Assembly (NCBI GenBank): GCA_965116015.1
Contig: OZ220477.1
Span: forward strand, 930,001-994,000
Length of the DNA stretch: 64,000 bases
DNA from: S5-327 sp965116015
GTDB lineage: Bacteria; Chloroflexota; Dehalococcoidia; Lucifugimonadales; Australimonadaceae
Direction: 5' to 3'
Part shown: positions 17,540 through 25,439 of the stretch, in pieces
Layout: the number at the start of each line of letters is the position of its first letter
How positions within the stretch are numbered: position 1 is the first letter of the stretch
Made by a program: the position numbers and the translations under genes
Notes under the pieces: generated by a model
Database searches by the model: none
Seen by the model: the letters and a program-made list of their open reading frames with translations, nothing else
Told to the model about the DNA's origin: nothing

Positions 17540-18304
17540 GTGACCTTGAGGGTTGGATGGTTCTCCGCCGGGCGCGGGCCCGGATCGCGGGCGATGTTCG
17601 AGCGCGTCCTTGCCTCCATCGATAGCGGGGCGCTCGATGCTTCGATCGAGTTTGTTTTTATGCATCGCGAGCGCGGAGAGGGCGAGGGGAGCGACGTTTT
17701 TAGGGCGCTTGCGGAGGCGCGCGGGGCGCCTGTGGTTGCTCTGTCGTCGAGGCGGTTCAGGGATGAGCGCGGGGGCGATTTCGGGGCGCATCGGGCGGAG
17801 TTCGACGCTCTGACGCTTCAGGCGCTGAGGCCGTTCTCCGCCGATGTGTGCGTGCTGGCAGGGCACTTGCTGATTCTGAGCCCGGCGCTGGCAGGGGCTT
17901 TCCCGTTCATCAATCTGCATCCGTCGCTGCCCGGCGGGCCGGCGGGACTCTGGCAGCACGTCGTGTGGCAGCTCATCGACGAACGGGCGGAGGAGACGGG
18001 AGCGATGGTTTTCCGGGTGACGGACGAGCTGGACGGCGGGCCGCCTATTTCGTTTGCGCGGGTCTCGCTCCGGGGGCCGGAGTTCGACGCGCTATGGGGT
18101 GCGGCGGAGGGGGCCAGCGCCGCGCTCCTGCGGGAGCGGCACGGGGAGTCGTTGCCGCTCTTTCAGGCGATCCGGCGCGCGGAGGTTGCGCTCGAGCCTC
18201 CCCTCGTCGCCGGCACGCTCGGTCTCCTGTCGACGGGGGGTCTTGTCCTGCCTGAGCCGGGCGGGGAAGCGCCGTCCGCTCTCGACCTTACGCCGCTGGC
18301 GTGA
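17540..18304 (+). CDS. Formyltransferase-fold protein (PurN/Fmt N-terminal domain-like)
   Basis: 254 aa with a GTG start. The formyl-transferase fold is visible. LAGHLLILSPAL is followed by the catalytic Asn-x-His in INLHPSLPG and an Asp in VTDELDGGPPI, matching the Asn/His/Asp triad of 10-formyl-THF-dependent GAR transformylase. The N-terminal glycine-rich loop (FSAGRGPGSRAM) is reminiscent of PurN but not identical. Likely a one-carbon transferase, acceptor unknown. The gene starts 21 bases after the PHP gene. Ribosome-binding signal is weak. Confidence 0.72.
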   Translation: MTLRVGWFSAGRGPGSRAMFERVLASIDSGALDASIEFVFMHRERGEGEGSDVFRALAEARGAPVVALSSRRFRDERGGDFGAHRAEFDALTLQALRPFSADVCVLAGHLLILSPALAGAFPFINLHPSLPGGPAGLWQHVVWQLIDERAEETGAMVFRVTDELDGGPPISFARVSLRGPEFDALWGAAEGASAALLRERHGESLPLFQAIRRAEVALEPPLVAGTLGLLSTGGLVLPEPGGEAPSALDLTPLA

Positions 18305-18372
18305 GTCCGGCTGGTCGCTCTGGGCGGACACGATATGCTAAGCTAGGGATTAGCCGTTCTGGGCGGGTTCGT

Positions 18373-18448
18373 GGGGATATAGCTCAACTGGGAGAGCGCT
18401 GCGTTCGCAATGCAGAGGTTGGGGGTTCGAGTCCCCCTATCTCCACCA
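18373..18448 (+). tRNA. tRNA-Ala (anticodon CGC)
   Basis: 76 nt including encoded CCA (18446-18448). Acceptor GGGGATA/TATCTCC has one G-U pair, the D-arm is AGCTCAACTGGGAGAGC, the anticodon loop is TTCGCAA (CGC, reads GCG), and the T-arm is GTTCGAGTC. It stands alone, followed by about 250 bases without a gene. Confidence 0.93.
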
Positions 18449-18707
18449 CTTCTTTCTTCTTTCCGCCGCTTCGCTACTTCGCTTACACGCCGCGGCGGGG
18501 CGCTGTCTGTCACGCGGCGCTCTAGCGGTTCGCTCTGGCGCTTTGACTAGCTTCCGTGCGTCTACTGGCGGCGGCGGGTTGTCTTTCTTTCCGCTGCCCT
18601 CCGACCCTGCGCGCGGTTCCCGGCTTCAGGGGGATCCGACAGCTCGCTGCGACGGCTTGCTTCTGGCTGCGGACTGGGAGCGGGTTGTCGAAAGGGGCAG
18701 TCGAAGT

Positions 18708-19781
18708 TCAGTCGAAATTGTAGAAGCGGCGCGTGTTCTCGTAGAGGACGGCGTGCTTGTGGGCGGCGGTAAGGGTTTGGGACTGGAGGGTTTCTTCAAT
18801 CTCATGAAGGGCGCCCATAAGGTCGACCTCGTGGGGGTAGTCGGAGGAGTAGGCGAAGGGTTCGATGCCGATGCGGGACGCAACGTAGGGGAGGCTCACG
18901 TCGTTTCCTTCGCATCCGATGAGCACGTTGCCTGAGGTTAGGTAGGAGTCGAATGAGCGTTCAGCGACGCGTCCGAAGAATTCATCGTCTCGGACGGCGC
19001 GATCGAGGAGGGGGACGAGCCATCCTGGGCCGCCCTCGAGGAAGGCGAGTTTCAGGTCGGGGAAGCGGTCGAGGACGCCGTGGTAGACGAAGGCGACGAG
19101 GGCGTACATCAGGGGGACGGGATGGTGGAGGATGTGCGAGGCGATCAAGTCGGAGAAGGTGTCGATGCCGATGCCGCGGTTGGAGCCTCCGTGAAGGGCA
19201 AGGACGCATCCTAGTTCTGAGGCTTCCTCGTAGACGGGCCAGTAGTATTCGTGCGCCAGGTTGAGGGGAAGGCCGGTCGTGGGGAGCATCGCGCCAAGCA
19301 TGCCAAGGTCGCGGACGGCCCGTCGGAGTTCGGCAACGGCGTCGCGAGGGGTCTGGAGGGGGATGAGAGCGATGGGGTGGATGCGGGAGTCGACTTTGCG
19401 GTAGCGGTCGTAGACGTAGTTGTTGTAGGCGCGGCAGAGGCGGTCGGCGTATTCGGGGGTCTGGATGAAGCCGACGGCGAGCCCGCGCGTAGGGAAGACG
19501 ACGGTGCGCTGGATGCCGGTTTTGTCGAGGAAGGATGTCCAGTCTTCGCCGGAGCCTGCGCGCTCTTCGCTGGCCATCTGACGGGGGCCGCCGAAGCGGC
19601 CGCCGCGTCCTTTGAAGAAGTTGTGGATGCCGTCGAGGGTAGGAAACGGGCCTTCCTGAGCGGGGATCTGGCCGGTGGCGACGGCGTGGATGGAATCGTC
19701 GACGTAGGAGGCGAGTTCGGAGCTCGATTCGATGAGGTGGCCATCGGAGTCCATAAGCTTGACTGTTGCGTTGTCCATCAT
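18708..19781 (-). CDS. Amidohydrolase family 2 protein (first of three in the window)
   Basis: 357 aa metal-dependent hydrolase of the amidohydrolase-2/ACMSD type. N-terminal MDSDGHLIE provides one side of the metal site. AEFT-like core segments follow, including ALHGGSNRG, the C-terminal ASRIGIEPFAYSSDYPHEVD and a final ENTRRFYNF. AAGGAG-type ribosome site precedes the ATG at 19781. The family catalyses decarboxylation or hydrolysis of aromatic and other carboxylates. The substrate is unknown. It is divergent from the related gene at 19995, with which it shares layout and many motifs. Confidence 0.82.
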   Translation of the reverse strand: MMDNATVKLMDSDGHLIESSSELASYVDDSIHAVATGQIPAQEGPFPTLDGIHNFFKGRGGRFGGPRQMASEERAGSGEDWTSFLDKTGIQRTVVFPTRGLAVGFIQTPEYADRLCRAYNNYVYDRYRKVDSRIHPIALIPLQTPRDAVAELRRAVRDLGMLGAMLPTTGLPLNLAHEYYWPVYEEASELGCVLALHGGSNRGIGIDTFSDLIASHILHHPVPLMYALVAFVYHGVLDRFPDLKLAFLEGGPGWLVPLLDRAVRDDEFFGRVAERSFDSYLTSGNVLIGCEGNDVSLPYVASRIGIEPFAYSSDYPHEVDLMGALHEIEETLQSQTLTAAHKHAVLYENTRRFYNFD

Positions 19782-19994
19782 CTCTCTCTCCTTGTTTTCG
19801 CTGGCGGGGAATCCTGCGCGTTCGCTGGCGGCGGAATCCTACCACGCGAGGCTTCAGGGTTGTCGTTACTGCTGGCGCGGCAGCGTGTGCGCGTCGCATT
19901 AGGGGAGGTTTGGGGGGAGCGGTTGACAGTTGCGGCTATGGCTGCAATGATTCGCGACATTCTCCGGAGCATTCGGGTGGCGAGAGGAGGAGCG

Positions 19995-21101
19995 ATGGCG
20001 GACCTTGAGGTTGTAATCGACGGAGACGGTCATATCTTCGAGGATGCGGAGGGGCTGCGGCGGCATATGCGGAGCCCTATGAAGGAGGCGAACATCACGA
20101 AGCTCATGGGGATGTTTCCGCAGTTGGATCACTTGCATCACGGGCTGATACGGAATCCGGAGGATTCGTTCGGAGTGAGCAATGGGGTGTTCAAGGATCC
20201 GGGGGTGGGGGGCTGGGGAGACTTCATGAGCCATGCGGGAGTGGAGTCTGCGGTGCTGTATCCGACGGGGGGGCTGTCGTACGGGAAGATCATTGATCCT
20301 GATTTCGCCATTCAGGCTTGCCAGGCGTATAACGACTGGATTACTGAGGCGTATTCGTACAGGGATTCGCGTCTGCATCCGGTGGCGCTGATTCCGATGC
20401 AGGAGCCTGAGGCGGCGGTGGAGGAGTTGCGGCGCACGGTTTCCGATCTGGGGATGTGCGGGGCGATGCTGCCGTCGACGGGGCTGATGACGCATCTTGG
20501 GGCGAAGATGTACTGGCCTGTGTATGCGGAGGCGGAGCGGCTGGGGGTTCCGCTAGCGGTGCATGGGGGGGCGCATCACGATCTGGGGATGAACACGATG
20601 AACGTGTTCGCGGCGACGCATGCGATCGGGCATCCGATGGGGATTATGATCTGCCTCGCGGGGATGCTGTTCAATGGGGTGTTCGAGCGATTCCCGGGGC
20701 TGAAGGTGGGGTTTTTGGAGGGGGGAGTGGGGTGGTTTCTGATGGCGCTGGAGCGGTTCACCGGGTCGTATGAGGCGTTCTCGCCGTTCGATCCGCGAGG
20801 GGAGTTGGTGAGTGTTCCGGAGGGGCTAACGATGTACGATTACCTGATTAGCCTCTGCAAGCAGGGGCGTGTGCGCGTGGGAGTGGAGGGCGATGAGCCT
20901 GCGCTTTCGTATGCGACGCATGTTGTGGGGCCAGAGGCGTTCATTTTTTCGTCGGACTTTCCGCACGAGGTGAATCTGGGGAGCATCCGTCATGAAATCG
21001 AGGAGTTAATCGAGCTTGACGACCTTTCGGCGGAGGACAAGGAGGCGATTCTGTGGCGGAATTCGCTGGAGTTTTACAATCTGACGTCTTCGGCCGCGTA
21101 G
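19995..21101 (+). CDS. Amidohydrolase family 2 protein (second)
   Basis: 368 aa, related to its divergent neighbour. Motifs: VIDGDGHIFED at the N-terminus, AVHGGAHHDLGMN, FLEGGVGWF, and FSSDFPHEVN near the C-terminus. I chose ATG 19995 because GGAGG lies a few bases upstream and VIDGDGH starts the domain. The open frame extends to 19251 antisense to the neighbouring gene, without homology. It sits just upstream of a TRAP transporter, so the transported acid may be its substrate (inference). Confidence 0.82.
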   Translation: MADLEVVIDGDGHIFEDAEGLRRHMRSPMKEANITKLMGMFPQLDHLHHGLIRNPEDSFGVSNGVFKDPGVGGWGDFMSHAGVESAVLYPTGGLSYGKIIDPDFAIQACQAYNDWITEAYSYRDSRLHPVALIPMQEPEAAVEELRRTVSDLGMCGAMLPSTGLMTHLGAKMYWPVYAEAERLGVPLAVHGGAHHDLGMNTMNVFAATHAIGHPMGIMICLAGMLFNGVFERFPGLKVGFLEGGVGWFLMALERFTGSYEAFSPFDPRGELVSVPEGLTMYDYLISLCKQGRVRVGVEGDEPALSYATHVVGPEAFIFSSDFPHEVNLGSIRHEIEELIELDDLSAEDKEAILWRNSLEFYNLTSSAA

Positions 21102-21159
21102 CCGTTGCGCAAGTGCGGGAATAACCAAAAGCTTGTTTCGAGAGAGGGAGGAAGAACTG

Positions 21160-22296
21160 ATGCGTGTGAGGAGATACGCGGCAGGGATAGCGGCATTGGC
21201 GACGCTGGGGATGCTGGCGTCGGCGTGCGGGTCGGACCCAACAGCGACGCCGGTCCCGACGGCGACGCCGACGCCAGCGACAGCGATGATGGAGCCCACA
21301 GCGACGCCGACGCCAGCGATGGTGGAGGAGTTTACGCTGGATCTCATCGATGCGTTCCCTACGGTGCTGGACATCGCGAGAGGAACTCAGTTCTTCATCG
21401 AGGAGGTCGACAGGCTGTCGAACGGGACGGTGACTATCAACCGAGTGGGCGGGCCTGAGGTTACTCACTCTCTCGAGCAGTTCCAGCCGGTTCGGGATGG
21501 GGTGTTCGACGGCATCGCTACGGTGGGGGCCTACCACACTGACCATACGAAGCAGGGGCTGGGGGAGAACGTCGCGGCGAACTTCAATTACGTCAGGGAC
21601 AACTACACGCCGCGTATCGAGTGCGGGTTGTTCGATGCTCTCGAGGAGGTTTATTCGCCTCTGGGCGTTCAGTATGTGGGAGCGATCACGGGGGGATGGG
21701 GAGCCAGGCTTTGGACAATCGAGCCGGTGGGCGCTATCGATGATTTCGAGGGGCTGCACCTGCGCGCGGCGACGATCTACCAGGCGTTCCTGCACGACTA
21801 CGGCGCGACGACGACTCCGCTGCAGTTCTCGGAGATCTACCCGGCGCTTGAGAAGGGCGTCATCAAGGGGCTCTACTGGGGCGGCTCCGGCGCGAAGGCG
21901 GGCAAGTGGGAAGAGGTGCTGAAGCACCAGTATCCGGACTCTCTCGCCGGAGGCGGAGGGGTCAGTATTATGTTCAACCAGGACTCTTGGGATGAGATGC
22001 CGATGGCTCACCGACAGGCTGTCCGCGACGCTATCGAGAGCGCGTCGCAGTATCAGACCGAGCAGTTGAACGATGTGGAGATCGACGAGTGGACGTTCCT
22101 CAAGGATGCGGGCGTTGAGCCTATTGATTGGTCTGACGAGGTGCAGGATCAGTTCACTTCCGACCACTACGACAAGATCATCCAGGAGTTCATTGTCGAC
22201 CCCAATCCCACGCTGGGAGAGCCGCTCGCGCAGGCAATCCGCTGCGTGAACGACCAGGTTCTTCCGCATCAGCGGGAGAATCCTGCCGGGTTGTAG
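21160..22296 (+). CDS. dctP: TRAP transporter solute-binding lipoprotein (DctP family)
   Basis: 378 aa. Signal peptide MRVRRYAAGIAALATLGM with lipobox LASAC, then a Thr/Pro/Ala linker (TATPTPAT repeats, residues ~30-55), then a DctP-fold domain. Family features include GTQFFIEEVDRLSNG near the start, the substrate-binding region LRAATIYQAFLHDYG, and WGGSGAKAGKW. It is a lipoprotein, so the binding protein is tethered to the membrane, consistent with a monoderm envelope. Ribosome site GGGAGGAAG precedes ATG 21160. A 48-bp palindrome separates it from dctQ. Confidence 0.85.
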   Translation: MRVRRYAAGIAALATLGMLASACGSDPTATPVPTATPTPATAMMEPTATPTPAMVEEFTLDLIDAFPTVLDIARGTQFFIEEVDRLSNGTVTINRVGGPEVTHSLEQFQPVRDGVFDGIATVGAYHTDHTKQGLGENVAANFNYVRDNYTPRIECGLFDALEEVYSPLGVQYVGAITGGWGARLWTIEPVGAIDDFEGLHLRAATIYQAFLHDYGATTTPLQFSEIYPALEKGVIKGLYWGGSGAKAGKWEEVLKHQYPDSLAGGGGVSIMFNQDSWDEMPMAHRQAVRDAIESASQYQTEQLNDVEIDEWTFLKDAGVEPIDWSDEVQDQFTSDHYDKIIQEFIVDPNPTLGEPLAQAIRCVNDQVLPHQRENPAGL

Positions 22297-22303
22297 CGAG
22301 ACA

Positions 22304-22351
22304 GGTTGCGCGAGCTGGGCAGCCGCTAGCGGCTGCCCAGCTCGCGCAACC
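22304..22351. repeat. Perfect 48-bp palindrome between dctP and dctQ
   Basis: Left arm 22304-22325 and right arm 22330-22351 are exact reverse complements (22 bp) around CTAG, itself palindromic. The stem is very GC-rich. It starts 7 bases after the dctP stop. No T-tract follows, so it looks like an mRNA-stabilising or processing hairpin rather than a classic terminator. The expected effect is more DctP than permease (inference). Confidence 0.85.
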
Positions 22352-22388
22352 GATCCGCGTTCCGCCAGAGCAGCCAAACAGGCTTCTG

Positions 22389-23030
22389 ATGACGCACTCC
22401 AGCGATGCGAGCAAGGCGCTTCCCGACGATGGCCGAGGGAGGCGCTCGCTCTACGCGGTTTGCCGGGACGCGCTGCTGGATGTGACTGCTCAGCAGCGGC
22501 GCAGCCGCGCGGGGAATCCGCTGGCGTCTCGTGTTTTTGATTGGGTAATCGATCTCTCCGCGTTCGCTGGAGCGATTATCGTGCTCTTCGTTGCGTTCAC
22601 GATCGGGTTCAATGTTCTGATGCGACGCGTGTTCGAGGCTCCGGTTCCCTGGGCGCTTCCGATGACGGAGTTCAGCCTGCTCTACCTCACGTTTCTGGCT
22701 GCGCCGGTTGTGCTGCGCAGAGAGGGACACGTTCGCATGACGGCGATCACCGAGCGGCTAGGCCCTGTTCCCCGCCTCGCGCTGTACATCGCGGGGTCGC
22801 TCGTGGGGTGTGGGGTTTGCGGGATTCTGACGTGGCGGACACTGGACAAGACGATTCAGGAGTTCGAGTCCAACGCTGTTCTTCTTTCGGGCATCGAGAT
22901 TGAGCGCTGGCTGGTGACGTGGGTGATTCCGTACGGGTTCACGCTGCTGGGGCTACAGTTTTTGCGGATGGCGGTCAACGCTTTCCGGTTCAGGCGCTAC
23001 CGGACTACCGTCGAGGAGGCGGGCGTCTAG
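22389..23030 (+). CDS. dctQ: TRAP transporter small membrane subunit (DctQ family)
   Basis: 213 aa with four hydrophobic segments, at about residues 50-75, 90-110, 128-150 and 175-195. The DctQ-type stretch NVLMRRVFEAPVPWALPMTEF and RREGHVRMTAI are typical. The N-terminal 45 residues are hydrophilic. It pairs with DctM in sodium-driven uptake of carboxylates. No clear ribosome site precedes the ATG at 22389. Confidence 0.86.
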   Translation: MTHSSDASKALPDDGRGRRSLYAVCRDALLDVTAQQRRSRAGNPLASRVFDWVIDLSAFAGAIIVLFVAFTIGFNVLMRRVFEAPVPWALPMTEFSLLYLTFLAAPVVLRREGHVRMTAITERLGPVPRLALYIAGSLVGCGVCGILTWRTLDKTIQEFESNAVLLSGIEIERWLVTWVIPYGFTLLGLQFLRMAVNAFRFRRYRTTVEEAGV

Positions 23031-23041
23031 CGCGCTGGCTC

Positions 23042-24409
23042 ATGGAGATTCTCGGGTTCGAGCTGCCCTGGTGGCTGACGCTCATTATGTTTTTCTCGCT
23101 TCTGCTGGCGCTTATGGCGACGGGGATGCCTGTGGCTCTGGCGTTCGCGCTGCTGAACATCATTGGACTGTTCATGGTGAAGGGGACTTTGGGGCTTCAG
23201 TTACTGCCCGGGAGCGTTTACAGGTCGGTCGCCACTTTCAATCTCCTTGCTATTCCCATGTTCTTTCTGCTGGGCGAGGTGCTGTTTCAGTCGAGGGTAA
23301 TCGGGCTCACCATTGATGTGATGGATCGGTGGATAGGACGCGTGCGGGCGCGCCTGCTGTTCATTTCTCTGGGGGCGGGAACTGCGCTTGCCACCCTCAG
23401 CGGGGCGGGGATGGCGGACACCGCCCTGCTGGGGACTACGCTGCATCCGGAGATGGAGAAGCGGGGCTACGATAGGCGTCTCTCTTTGGGGACGCTTATG
23501 TCGTCGGGATTGCTGGCGGCGATCATTCCGCCGAGCGCGCTGGCGGTGCTGGTGGGGAGCCTGGCGGAGGTTTCTATCGCGCGGCTGCTCATCGCGGGGT
23601 TCATTCCGGGGCTGATGATGGCGACGGTGTACGGGACGTACATTTGGATTCGCGTGCGGATGAATCCGACGCTCGCGCCGCCCTATGTGGGAGAGTCGGC
23701 GACTTGGGGAGCGCGGTTCAGCGGTCTTGCGCTGCTGACGCCGCTGGGGATTATTGTGCTGATGGTGATGGGGTTTATTGTGCTTGGCGTGACGACGCCG
23801 AGCGAGGCTGCGGCGACGGGGGCTATCGGGGCATTCATGGTGGCGGCGCTCTACCGCGTTCTGCGGTCCCGGCTGAACGCTACGAGCCTGGCGGGGGTTC
23901 GGTTCGACTTTCCGGTGGTGAAGGACGCGCTCTATGGAACGGTTTACATCAGCGGGATGATTTTCCTCATCATTACGGGGGCGGTGGCGCTTGGACAGCT
24001 GCTGGCGTTCACGGGAGCCACGACGCAGTTCCTTGATTTCATCGTTTCGCTGGGCATCTCGGCGATCGTGCTTGTGATACTTGTGCAGCTGGCAGTACTG
24101 GCGCTGGGGTTTTTCCTTGATCAGCTATCCATCATGCTTGTGGCTATTCCGGTGCTCGTGCCGATTCTGGAGCCGCTCGGCATCGACCCTGTGTGGTTTT
24201 GGGTGCTGTTTCTGATGAACATCTCGGTGGGAGCGATTACGCCGCCGTTCGGGATGATGCTGTTCGCGCTGAAGGGGGTTGTGCCGCAAGCTTCGATGGC
24301 GGACTTGTACCGGGCGAGCATTCCGTTCGTTCTGCTGGACATCATTGCGGTGGGACTGGTAATCGCCTTTCCGCAGATCGCCACGTGGCTTCCGGACCTC
24401 GTGACGTAG
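23042..24409 (+). CDS. dctM: TRAP transporter large permease (DctM family)
   Basis: 455 aa, mostly hydrophobic with about 12 predicted segments. The start MEILGFELPWWLTLIMFF follows the dctQ stop by 11 bases. DctM features include the PVALAFALLNIIGL region, SGAGMADTALLGTTLHP, PPSALAVLVGSLAE and GAITPPFGMMLFALKG. It is the main transport channel of the TRAP system. The frame is open upstream into dctQ to 22919, but family homology starts at 23042. Confidence 0.9.
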   Translation: MEILGFELPWWLTLIMFFSLLLALMATGMPVALAFALLNIIGLFMVKGTLGLQLLPGSVYRSVATFNLLAIPMFFLLGEVLFQSRVIGLTIDVMDRWIGRVRARLLFISLGAGTALATLSGAGMADTALLGTTLHPEMEKRGYDRRLSLGTLMSSGLLAAIIPPSALAVLVGSLAEVSIARLLIAGFIPGLMMATVYGTYIWIRVRMNPTLAPPYVGESATWGARFSGLALLTPLGIIVLMVMGFIVLGVTTPSEAAATGAIGAFMVAALYRVLRSRLNATSLAGVRFDFPVVKDALYGTVYISGMIFLIITGAVALGQLLAFTGATTQFLDFIVSLGISAIVLVILVQLAVLALGFFLDQLSIMLVAIPVLVPILEPLGIDPVWFWVLFLMNISVGAITPPFGMMLFALKGVVPQASMADLYRASIPFVLLDIIAVGLVIAFPQIATWLPDLVT

Positions 24410-24430
24410 CGCGGGCGAGGCGCAGCGCGA

Positions 24431-25378
24431 ATGTCGACGGAGCTATCGGGACTGTTGATTGCGCTGCTGGTGCCGGTGTGTTTCGGAAGCGGGATGGTTC
24501 TGGCGCGCGTGGGTCTGGTGGACATTCCGTCCGGCGTAGGGAATTTCCTGTCGCTGATAGTGGGTTGGGGGTTTATCGCGGGGGCGACGGCGGCGCTGTA
24601 TCCGGAAGAGTTGTTCGGGGTGACGCTGGCGGCGTTCGGCTGGCTGGCGCTAATCGGGTTGGTGAATTTCCCGCTTGGGCGCTATATGAATTTCGTGAGC
24701 TTGCGGAAGCTGGGAGTTCTGAAGGCGAATCCTGTTCTTGCGATGGCGCCCGTGGTGTCGGCGTTCGAGGGGGTCGTTTTCCTGGGGGAGCGCATCAATG
24801 CGGCGGTGGGAGCGGGGACGCTGCTTGCGGTGTCGGGGTTGATGGTGGTGGTGTACGGTGAGGCAAGGGCGCGAGGCGCGGGGCGGCGGCGCGAAGGGGG
24901 CGCGTCGCCAAGGGCAAGGGGGCTTACGGAGCGATTTCCCTTGCTGGTGGGGTATCTTGCGGCGGGGTGCGCGACGGTGGCCTACGGAACGGTGCCGGCG
25001 CTGGGACGAGTCGCGGTTACGGAGTTGACGGTTCCGTTGGTGTCAGCAACGTATACGATGCTGGTGGGGTGGATTGTGATGGGGCTGTTTTCGGCGCGGG
25101 GGTTGCCGTCGACGGTTCGCGGGGCTCCAGCGCGGTCGCTGGCGTTCATTGCCGTGGGGGGGTTGTCGATGTCGACGGGAGTTGCGCTGTTGTATCTTGC
25201 GCTGAGCCGCGCGCCGGTGGTGATTGTGTCGCCGGTGTTTGCGCTGAACACGTTCGTTGCGCTGGCGCTGGCGCACGTCTTCCTGCAGCGTCTTGAGCGG
25301 ATTACTCCGCCGCTGATTATCGGGACTGCGCTGGTGGTTGGCGGGGTGGCGGGAGTGGTGATAGGAACAGAGATGTAA
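24431..25378 (+). CDS. EamA/DMT-superfamily membrane transporter
   Basis: 315 aa, about ten transmembrane segments in two EamA-like repeats. These are residues 5-140 and 175-313, joined by a basic linker (ARARGAGRRREGG). The family exports or imports small metabolites. The substrate is unknown. It begins 21 bases after dctM and is likely in the same transcript. Confidence 0.8.
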   Translation: MSTELSGLLIALLVPVCFGSGMVLARVGLVDIPSGVGNFLSLIVGWGFIAGATAALYPEELFGVTLAAFGWLALIGLVNFPLGRYMNFVSLRKLGVLKANPVLAMAPVVSAFEGVVFLGERINAAVGAGTLLAVSGLMVVVYGEARARGAGRRREGGASPRARGLTERFPLLVGYLAAGCATVAYGTVPALGRVAVTELTVPLVSATYTMLVGWIVMGLFSARGLPSTVRGAPARSLAFIAVGGLSMSTGVALLYLALSRAPVVIVSPVFALNTFVALALAHVFLQRLERITPPLIIGTALVVGGVAGVVIGTEM

Positions 25379-25439
25379 GGGGAGACGGCTGGGCGGCGGG
25401 TCCCGGCAGGCGGGAGCGTTCGACAGAGCGGAGGATGAA

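Noticed and set aside
19251..19994. 248-residue extension of the amidohydrolase at 19995
   Set aside because: It is antisense to the divergent amidohydrolase, has shadow-like composition, and a good ribosome site marks ATG 19995.
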